Made by a program: the position numbers and the translations under genes
The notes under the pieces: generated by a model
What the model saw: only the letters and a program-made list of their open reading frames with translations
What the model was told of the DNA's origin: nothing
The model's database searches: none
From: an uncultured Rhodanobacter sp.
GTDB lineage: Bacteria; Pseudomonadota; Gammaproteobacteria; Xanthomonadales; Rhodanobacteraceae
DNA: 14,038 nucleotides
NCBI GenBank assembly: GCA_903827735.1
Contig: CAIKJM010000560.1
Coordinates: 1 to 14,038, forward strand
Direction of reading: 5' to 3'
Shown: in pieces, positions 1 to 5,018 of the stretch
Position numbering within the stretch: position 1 is the first letter of the stretch
Layout of the letters: the number at the start of each line of letters is the position of its first letter

Positions 1-203
1 GGCTTGCTGCCGTCGCCGAGTTGACCGGTGACTTGAACTTCATTGCGATCCCAGCCGGTGACGGTTACGTCGCCGGCCACATTGCTTACGCTGACCCGGA
101 CCGTAGGGCTGGCGTCGTGGCGCAGATTGATCGGGGTTTCGGCCAGCGCCTGACCGACGCATAGGCATAGCAGCAGAGGCAAATAACGCGAGGTTTTCAT
201 CAT
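1..203 (-). CDS. DUF4097-type exported protein, N-terminal part (cut by window edge)
   Basis: Only the first 67 codons are in the window; the gene continues past the left edge. The start is ATG at 203-201, followed directly by a second in-frame ATG at 200-198, so either may be used. The N-terminus is a clear signal peptide: a Lys/Arg-containing start, a Leu-rich core (LPLLLCLC) and a likely cleavage after GQALA. The exported part begins ETPINLRHDASPTVRVSVSNVAGDVTV and continues with a GWDRNEVQVTG segment. This V-x-V-x-N-x-x-G-x-V-x-V-x-GW pattern is typical of the beta-solenoid DUF4097 (putative adhesin) family. Its molecular function is not established. It lies 17 bases after the anti-sigma-like gene and is probably co-transcribed with it and the sigma factor. 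I am fairly sure of the gene and start, and moderately sure of the family because most of the protein is missing. Confidence 0.75.
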   Translation of the reverse strand, partial: MMKTSRYLPLLLCLCVGQALAETPINLRHDASPTVRVSVSNVAGDVTVTGWDRNEVQVTGQLGDGSK

Positions 204-220
204 TCGGTCCAAGTTTTTGA

Positions 221-673
221 TCAACCTGCGTCGCTGGCCAGCTGACGTAGCTGGCTTTGCTGACGCTCAGTTTGGATAAGCAGCCGCTGCAGCGCTGGCG
301 AGTGGGGCGCCTGCTGCATCGCCTGCTGCAGCTCCATACGAGCGGCATTGAGCTGCGTCGCGGCGCCGGCCAGTCGCGGATCGGCGGGCTTCCAGTTTTG
401 TGTTGGCATCGTGGTGCTGGCCACAGGTGTCGCCATGGTGGCGTTCTTGGCATGCCAGCCAATGGCGCCCGCCAACACGACCGACGCGGCGAAGCTGGCG
501 GCAATCAGCCAGCGACGCGGGCCTGCCGATCGAGACGTTGCTGTCGGCGCCGCGCCAGCATCGGTCGGTCCGGCTTCGTCCAGCGCAGCGTCGATCGACG
601 GCCATAAATCTCGGCGCGGTGCCATGGGCTGACGCAGATCGCGCATTTGTCTACGCCATTCAAATTCGTTCAT
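221..673 (-). CDS. Anti-sigma-factor-like single-pass membrane protein
   Basis: A 150-residue protein starting MNEFEWRRQM. I chose ATG 673-671 because GGGAGA lies a few bases upstream, whereas an in-frame ATG five codons earlier sits inside the end of the sigma gene. Residues 1-50 form a charged, probably cytoplasmic domain with an RDLWPSIDAAL segment. Residues about 55-73 (WLIAASFAASVVLAGAIGW) form one membrane span. Residues 100-147 are an Ala/Gln/Leu-rich, probably helical periplasmic region. I see no His-x3-Cys-x2-Cys zinc motif, so it is not a typical zinc anti-sigma (ZAS) protein. Its function is inferred from position: it begins one base after the stop of an ECF sigma gene, an arrangement typical of translationally coupled sigma/anti-sigma pairs. 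It is likely to hold the sigma factor at the membrane until a signal arrives. It could instead be an accessory membrane protein with no inhibitory role. Confidence 0.75.
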   Translation of the reverse strand: MNEFEWRRQMRDLRQPMAPRRDLWPSIDAALDEAGPTDAGAAPTATSRSAGPRRWLIAASFAASVVLAGAIGWHAKNATMATPVASTTMPTQNWKPADPRLAGAATQLNAARMELQQAMQQAPHSPALQRLLIQTERQQSQLRQLASDAG

Positions 674-674
674 G

Positions 675-1265
675 TCATTCTCCCGCATCGGCGGATCCCA
701 ACATTTTGCGCAGCAAGCCGCGAGCGCGGTGTAGTTGTGCCTTCGACGTACCTACCGCCATGCCCAGCTCATTGCCGATCTCTTCGTGCCGCCATCCTTC
801 GATATCGTGCAGCACCAGCACCGCGCGGGCGCGCGGCGGCAGCAGCGCGATGGAGCGCTCCAGCTCATCGCGCTCGGCGGCGCAAAAGGGCGTCTGGCCG
901 GGATCGGGCAGGTGTTCGTCATCGACCATGCTTACAGGATCGGCGCCGCGGGCGCGGATATCCATCAGTGCGACATTGACGGCAAGCCGGTAAAGCCAGG
1001 TGCCGAAGGCGCTTTCGTAGCGAAAGTCCGGCAGCTTCTGCCAGGCGCGTACAAAAGCATCCTGAGTCAGATCTTCCGCCCGCGCGTGGTCGTAGCCGGC
1101 AAGCCGAAAAACCGCGCCATGCACGCGGCCTACGTGCAGGTGATACAGCCGCTGGAACGCGCGTCGGTCACCGGCTGCCGCCGCGCGGACATCGTCACTG
1201 TCGTTCGCTATCGCAGTGGCGACGGGTGGCATGGAAAGTCCAATGGCGTGGCTGGCAACGTTCAT
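675..1265 (-). CDS. ECF-type RNA polymerase sigma factor (sigma-70 family)
   Basis: About 196 residues from ATG 1265-1263 (MNVASHAIGL...). Region 2 spans roughly residues 26-107 and holds the diagnostic AEDLTQDAFVRAWQKL helix and the following FGTWLYRLAVNVA segment. Region 4 spans about 134-188, with LPPRARAVLVLHDIEGW and a helix-turn-helix ending KAQLHRARGLLRK. Regions 1 and 3 are absent, which defines the ECF class. It should direct RNA polymerase to a small regulon, probably under control of the membrane protein encoded one base downstream. The ORF is open to an ATG at 1334, but that would add 23 unconserved residues next to a hairpin. ATG 1232 is a third option and lacks a ribosome site. 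The start is therefore uncertain; the family is not. I could not find a convincing ECF-type promoter upstream that would show autoregulation. Confidence 0.9.
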   Translation of the reverse strand: MNVASHAIGLSMPPVATAIANDSDDVRAAAAGDRRAFQRLYHLHVGRVHGAVFRLAGYDHARAEDLTQDAFVRAWQKLPDFRYESAFGTWLYRLAVNVALMDIRARGADPVSMVDDEHLPDPGQTPFCAAERDELERSIALLPPRARAVLVLHDIEGWRHEEIGNELGMAVGTSKAQLHRARGLLRKMLGSADAGE

Positions 1266-1334
1266 CTTGCCAGCTTGGATGCATCCAGACGCAGAAAGGT
1301 TTGAATGACGCCGCACGCAATACCCGGATCCCAT

Positions 1335-1360
1335 CGCTTTCGTGGGTGGAAGCGAAAGCG
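1335..1360. repeat. Hairpin between sigma gene and pckG
   Basis: Perfect inverted repeat: CGCTTTCG at 1335-1342 and CGAAAGCG at 1353-1360, with a 10-base loop. It lies in the 143-base gap between the end of pckG and the sigma start. It has no T-tract on either strand, so it is not a canonical intrinsic terminator. It may stabilise the 3' end of pckG mRNA or form part of the sigma gene leader. Confidence 0.5.
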
Positions 1361-1364
1361 CGCG

Positions 1365-1389
1365 GCGGGCGTTGATGAGAAACGCCCGC
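1365..1389. terminator. GC-rich hairpin after pckG (weak terminator candidate)
   Basis: Perfect nine-base stem: GCGGGCGTT at 1365-1373 and AACGCCCGC at 1381-1389, with a 7-base loop. It starts 20 bases past the pckG stop in the direction of pckG transcription. No run of T follows directly (only CGCGCGC and then TTTCGCTTCC on the minus strand). It could act as an imperfect terminator, a Rho-assisted pause, or a 3' stabilising element. Confidence 0.45.
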
Positions 1390-1408
1390 GGGAAGCACTA
1401 CCACACGC

Positions 1409-3193
1409 TCAGGACGCCGCCGCTCTCCGGCGCGGCTGCTCGGCGGCAACCAGCAGCGCGCGCGCTACCCGCTGCTGCTCGTTTCGCAGACGGTCGGGCA
1501 GTCGCGGCGCAAAGGTTTCGAGATAATCGCCGATTGCCGCCAGCTCGTCCTGCCAGGCGCCGTTGTCGACATCGAGCAGCGCGTCGAGACTGTCGCTATC
1601 GATTTTCAGACCGTCGAGATGAAGTTCGTCGGCCTGCGGCAGTGTGCCTATCGGGGTTTCTACGCCGGCCACGCGACCGGCGACGCGGTCGATCATCCAT
1701 TGCAGCACGCGCAGGTTGTCGCCAAAGCCAGGCCACAGGAACTTGCCATCCGAACCCTTGCGGAACCAGTTCACGTGGAAGACTTTCGGCAGCTTGGCGC
1801 CGGCCTGATCAAACGACAGCCAGTGCGCAAAATAGTCGCCGTAGTGATAGCCGCAGAAGGGCTTCATCGCCATCGAATCGCGGCGAAGTACGCCCACCTC
1901 GCCGGTTGCGGCTGCGGTGGTTTCCGAACCCATCGCTGCGCCCATCAGCACGCCGTGCGTCCAGTCGCGCGCCTCCATGACCAGCGGTAGCAGCGAGGGG
2001 CGGCGACCGCCGAACACGATCGCGCTCAGCGGCACCCCCTGCGGCGCCTCGGCTTTTTCCGACCAGGTCGGGCACTGCTCGGCCCTGACGGTGAAGCGCG
2101 AATTCGGGTGCGCGGCAGGGCCGTTGGCGGGGTCAAAGGGACGACCCTGCCAGTCGTTCACCGGGGTGCCCGGCAGGCCTTCCCACCACGGCTGGTTGTC
2201 GGCCGTCACCGCCACATTGGTGTAGATGGTGTCGTGCGCAATGGTAGCCAGCGCGTTGGGATTGCTGCTCTCGCTGGTACCCGGGGCTACGCCGAAAAAA
2301 CCGGCCTCTGGGTTGATGGCGTATAGACGTCCATCGTCGCCCGGCCGCATCCAGCAGATATCGTCGCCGATGGTCCACACCTTCCAACCGTTCTGGCGAT
2401 AACCTTCCGGCGGGATAAGCATCGCCAGGTTGGTTTTTCCGCAGGCAGAGGGAAAGGCTGCGGCGATGTAATGCGTTTCGCCCTGCGGATTTTCGATGCC
2501 GACAATCAGCATGTGTTCGGCCAGCCAGCCTTCCGTATGCGCCTGGTTGCTGGCGATACGCAGCGCGTGGCACTTCTTGCCCAGCAGCGCGTTGCCGCCG
2601 TAGCCGGAGCCGTACGACTGGATCGAAAGCTCTTCGGGAAAGTGCATGATGAATCGACGATCGGGGTCGAGCTCGCCGGTGGAATGCAGGCCTTTGACGA
2701 AACGTCCTTCGCGCTCGATGCGCGCATGGGCCGCGGCGCCCATGCGGGTCATGATGCGCATGTTGGCGACGACGTAAGGGCTATCGGTGATCTCCACGCC
2801 GCAGCGCGCCAGCGGGGAATCGATCGGCCCCATGCAGTAGGGGATCACATACAGTGTGCGACCCACCATGCAGCCGTTGAACAGCGCGTCCATCTTCGCG
2901 TGCGCTTCGGCCGGCGCCATCCAGTGATTGTTCGGGCCGCTGTCCTGTTGGTCCGTGTGGCAGACAAATGTCAGGTGTTCGACGCGCGCCACGTCGGACG
3001 GACTGGAGCGATGCAGGTAGCAGCCGGGATGGGTCTGCTGGTTCAGCTCGATCAGGTCACCGGTCTGCAGCATCTGCCGTACCAGAGCCTGATATTCGGC
3101 GTCCGAGCCGTCGCACCAATGTACCCGCTCGGGGCGGGTCAGCGCGGTCACGTCGTTTACCCACTGCTGCAGTGCTTCGAGCGTGCTCGACAT
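1409..3193 (-). CDS. pckG: Phosphoenolpyruvate carboxykinase, GTP-dependent (EC 4.1.1.32)
   Basis: A 594-residue protein, close to the usual 600 or so of GTP-type PEPCK. The enzyme converts oxaloacetate plus GTP to PEP, CO2 and GDP in the cytoplasm, the committed step of gluconeogenesis from TCA intermediates. Visible landmarks: YGSGYGGNALLGKKC (194-208), the oxaloacetate-binding and R-loop-side segment; FPSACGKTN (247-255), the P-loop with the reactive Cys of GTP-type enzymes; WTIGDDICWM (273-282), the metal-binding kinase-2 motif; and NPEAGFFGVAPGT (294-306). The ATG at 3193-3191 has an AGAGAGGA ribosome site at good spacing. The protein belongs to the GTP family, not the ATP-type PckA of E. 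coli. The gene is transcribed alone or with the upstream TetR gene (125-base gap). Its position next to fadE fits gluconeogenesis during fatty-acid use. No missing residue or frameshift was seen. Confidence 0.97.
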   Translation of the reverse strand: MSSTLEALQQWVNDVTALTRPERVHWCDGSDAEYQALVRQMLQTGDLIELNQQTHPGCYLHRSSPSDVARVEHLTFVCHTDQQDSGPNNHWMAPAEAHAKMDALFNGCMVGRTLYVIPYCMGPIDSPLARCGVEITDSPYVVANMRIMTRMGAAAHARIEREGRFVKGLHSTGELDPDRRFIMHFPEELSIQSYGSGYGGNALLGKKCHALRIASNQAHTEGWLAEHMLIVGIENPQGETHYIAAAFPSACGKTNLAMLIPPEGYRQNGWKVWTIGDDICWMRPGDDGRLYAINPEAGFFGVAPGTSESSNPNALATIAHDTIYTNVAVTADNQPWWEGLPGTPVNDWQGRPFDPANGPAAHPNSRFTVRAEQCPTWSEKAEAPQGVPLSAIVFGGRRPSLLPLVMEARDWTHGVLMGAAMGSETTAAATGEVGVLRRDSMAMKPFCGYHYGDYFAHWLSFDQAGAKLPKVFHVNWFRKGSDGKFLWPGFGDNLRVLQWMIDRVAGRVAGVETPIGTLPQADELHLDGLKIDSDSLDALLDVDNGAWQDELAAIGDYLETFAPRLPDRLRNEQQRVARALLVAAEQPRRRAAAS

Positions 3194-3318
3194 CGGTGTC
3201 CTCTCTGGTCTTGCATGAATTCAGAGTGGAAACGGTAGTTTGCGCAGATTGGCATTGCAAGGCGTGATGCAACAAAGCGCTCTACGGGCGTTACTCGGTT
3301 TGCCTTAAAGCGCGTCAA
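3194..3318 (-). promoter_or_regulatory. Leader/promoter region of pckG with an imperfectly defined inverted repeat
   Basis: This 125-base gap lies between the TetR stop and the pckG start. It contains TTGCA at 3255-3259 and TGCAA at 3268-3272, arms of a spaced inverted repeat about 60-80 bases before the pckG ATG. A minus-strand TTGCAA with a 17-base spacer to TACCGT is possible but matches the sigma-70 consensus poorly. I see no terminator after the TetR gene, so read-through into pckG cannot be excluded. Confidence 0.25.
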
Positions 3319-3897
3319 TCACGCCGGGATCAGGGTGGCGATCATGTGCTCGACATAAGCATCGAACTCTTCGTGATTGATGCGCGGCAAACCCAGCGTG
3401 AAGTTCAGCTGCAGAAAGCCCACATAGGCAGCGTAGGTCAGCCGGGCGCGATTGAGCGCCTCGGTCGAAGGCAGCCCGGCCTCACTGTACGCGGTGGTGA
3501 GAAACTCCATCCGCCGCTGCGATACGCGCGCCATCACCGGCACGACCTGCGGGTGATCGAGTGCCTTGAGCAGGGCCGCGTAAACGCGATGGGGCTGCAG
3601 CTCGTGCGCCACGCGGCGAAACAGTTCCGGCAGGCGCTTGCGCGGGTCCGCAATCTGCTCGATTTGGTTGATCACTTCGCGCTCGCCGTATTGCTCCCAG
3701 CGCTCAAGGGCCGCATTGAGCAGCGCCTCGCGCGTGCGAAAGTGCCAGTAGAAACTTCCTTTGGTGACGCCCAGCTGCCTCGCCAGCGCCTCGACCGCCA
3801 GGGCGCCCACGCCGTGTTCGGCAATCAAATGCAGTGCGGCAAGCTCCCAATCCTCGGCGGAAAGGCGGGTGCGTTCGGGTTTGATCACAACGTTCAT
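3319..3897 (-). CDS. TetR/AcrR-family transcriptional regulator
   Basis: A 192-residue protein from ATG 3897-3895 (MNVVIKPERTRLSAEDW...). The N-terminal helix-turn-helix spans about residues 13-62. Its core VEALARQLGVTKGSFYWHFRTREALL closely fits the TetR signature (V-T-K-G-S-F-Y-x-H-F). The C-terminal two thirds are helical and unlike any ligand class I can name, so the effector is unknown. The ORF is open to a GTG at 3939, but the ATG puts the DNA-binding helices at the normal distance from the N-terminus. Neither start has a clear ribosome site. The gene is divergent from an alpha/beta hydrolase-fadE operon, the usual arrangement for a local repressor. Inverted repeats in the shared intergenic region are candidate operators. 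An acyl-CoA or fatty-acid ligand would make sense but is an inference from context only. Confidence 0.9.
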   Translation of the reverse strand: MNVVIKPERTRLSAEDWELAALHLIAEHGVGALAVEALARQLGVTKGSFYWHFRTREALLNAALERWEQYGEREVINQIEQIADPRKRLPELFRRVAHELQPHRVYAALLKALDHPQVVPVMARVSQRRMEFLTTAYSEAGLPSTEALNRARLTYAAYVGFLQLNFTLGLPRINHEEFDAYVEHMIATLIPA

Positions 3898-3972
3898 GCG
3901 GGCATGGTAGCCACACGCCGGCTGTTTGTAATGCGTCACCGGCGAAAACGGCTAAGAACCTCCGCTGATTCG

Positions 3973-4000
3973 ACTATTCGCCAAGGCTTGCATGCGACAA
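3973..4000 (-). promoter_or_regulatory. Candidate promoter of the TetR gene
   Basis: On the minus strand, TTGTCG (4000-3995) and AATAGT (3978-3973) are 16 bases apart. Each matches four of six consensus positions. A GGAGG follows at 3963-3959 but is too far from either start to be an obvious ribosome site. The -35 box lies inside the 3986-4002 inverted repeat, which would suit autoregulation. Proposed by eye and weakly supported. Confidence 0.3.
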
Positions 4001-4002
4001 GC
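3986..4002. promoter_or_regulatory. Inverted repeat GCTTG-N7-CAAGC, candidate TetR operator
   Basis: A 17-base interrupted palindrome with perfect five-base arms, centred in the 149-base region between the divergent TetR and hydrolase genes. TetR-family operators are commonly 15-20 base palindromes in such regions. It overlaps the proposed -35 of the TetR gene. The arms are short enough to arise by chance. Confidence 0.35.
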
Positions 4003-4009
4003 GGGCATA

Positions 4010-4039
4010 TTGACGGCACTTGCTACCTCAGTCCATACT
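4010..4039 (+). promoter_or_regulatory. Candidate sigma-70 promoter of the hydrolase-fadE operon
   Basis: TTGACG (4010-4015, five of six) is followed after 18 bases by CATACT (4034-4039, four of six). The expected transcription start, about seven bases after the -10 box, falls at 4046-4047, i.e. on the ATG of the hydrolase. That would give a leaderless mRNA and agrees with the lack of a Shine-Dalgarno sequence there. Confidence 0.45.
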
Positions 4040-4050
4040 CAACCGTATGG
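4033..4050. promoter_or_regulatory. Inverted repeat CCATAC-N6-GTATGG over the -10 box and start codon
   Basis: An 18-base palindrome with perfect six-base arms. The left arm contains the proposed -10 box and the right arm contains the ATG (4047-4049) of the hydrolase. It is a good candidate operator for the divergent TetR regulator, since binding would block polymerase directly. A second inverted repeat lies at 3986-4002 but has a different arm sequence. Confidence 0.45.
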
Positions 4051-5006
4051 TTAGCCCGAACACAGCCACCACCGAGCTAAGTCGTTTCTCCGTCGCCGAT
4101 CTCGATCTGGCGGTGGAGACGCATAACCCCAGCGGCCGACCGGTGCTGCTGTTTTCGCACGGATTCGGCCAGACCCGCGGAGCGTGGCATGGCGCCGCAA
4201 CGGCGCTGGCGCGGGAAGGTTGCCGCTGCGTGACTTTCGACTGCCGCGGTCACGGTCAGAGTGATCGGGTGGCCGGTGGCGATTACCGTATGGAGCAGTT
4301 TGCCGACGACCTTATCCGCGTCAGCAAGGCCCAGCCCGAGCCGCCAATACTGGTCGGTGCGTCGATGGGCGGACTGATGGGCATGCTGGTGGCCGGAGAG
4401 GTTAGGCCGTCGCCGTTTCGGGCGCTGGTGCTGGTGGACATCACGCCGCGCTGGGAGTCGGCCGGGGTGGAGCGGATTCTGGCGTTTATGCAGGCGCACC
4501 CCGATGGCTTCGCCGACTATGCCGAAGCGGCGGAAAAAATTGCCGGCTATCTGCCGCAGCGTCGCGAACGCAAAACCGAAGAGCAGCTGCGGCCGCTGCT
4601 ACGCGAAGGCACCGATGGGCGGCTTCGCTGGCACTGGGATCCGGCATTGCTCGCCGGCGTGGTCAGCGACAGCGAGCGTTACCAGCCGCGCCTGTTGGCT
4701 GCGACATCAAAGATCGACATACCGGTATTGCTGCTTTCCGGCGCGCGCAGTGACGTGGTGTCCAGCGATACCGTAAGCGAATTTCTGCAGCGCGTACCGC
4801 ACGCGATGCACGTGGAAATCGCCCAGGCCACGCACATGGTCGCCGGTGACGCCAATGACGCCTTCACGCGTGAAGTCACGCGGTTTGTGCAAAATCTGAC
4901 TCGGCAGGAGCACGTCGAGCCAGAGGCGAATCTGCAAGTGCATTCGAACGACGAAAAGCTGGACCGACCCGATAACCGGCAAACCGCCGGTGCTGTTCAA
5001 CCGTGA
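4047..5006 (+). CDS. Alpha/beta-fold hydrolase
   Basis: A 319-residue soluble protein with a complete alpha/beta-hydrolase layout. The HGFGQ oxyanion-hole loop is near residues 38-42, and CVTFDCRGHGQSD at 61-73 is the strand-loop typical of the family. The nucleophile elbow is GASMGG with Ser106, the acid is probably Asp236 in GARSDVVS, and the catalytic His is 263 in ATHMV. The last 35 or so residues form a polar tail beyond the fold. The substrate cannot be read from sequence; esterase or acyl-CoA thioesterase activity would fit its position 12 bases before fadE, probably in one mRNA. The start is ATG 4047. The frame is open to a TTG at 4020, but that codon has no ribosome site and would lie downstream of the -35 box. 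The gene lacks a Shine-Dalgarno sequence and may be translated from a leaderless transcript under TetR-type control. Confidence 0.9.
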   Translation: MVSPNTATTELSRFSVADLDLAVETHNPSGRPVLLFSHGFGQTRGAWHGAATALAREGCRCVTFDCRGHGQSDRVAGGDYRMEQFADDLIRVSKAQPEPPILVGASMGGLMGMLVAGEVRPSPFRALVLVDITPRWESAGVERILAFMQAHPDGFADYAEAAEKIAGYLPQRRERKTEEQLRPLLREGTDGRLRWHWDPALLAGVVSDSERYQPRLLAATSKIDIPVLLLSGARSDVVSSDTVSEFLQRVPHAMHVEIAQATHMVAGDANDAFTREVTRFVQNLTRQEHVEPEANLQVHSNDEKLDRPDNRQTAGAVQP

Positions 5007-5018
5007 TGAGGTGCTGAC

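Noticed and set aside
1266..1334. ECF-type autoregulatory promoter before the sigma gene
   Set aside because: I looked for a GGAAC or GAAC -35 box with suitably spaced GTC/TCT -10 box on the minus strand and found no convincing pair.
2471..3238. Plus-strand open frame of 255 codons opposite pckG
   Set aside because: The pckG frame carries all catalytic motifs; this one is a complementary-strand artefact of high GC.
4020..4046. TTG start for the alpha/beta hydrolase, nine codons before the ATG
   Set aside because: Rare start codon without a ribosome site, located between the proposed -35 and -10 boxes; the ATG at 4047 fits the protein family better.
3346..4080. Plus-strand open frame of 244 codons opposite the TetR gene
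   Set aside because: It would also run across the divergent promoter region and into the hydrolase; the TetR frame has a clear helix-turn-helix and this one has no recognisable domain.
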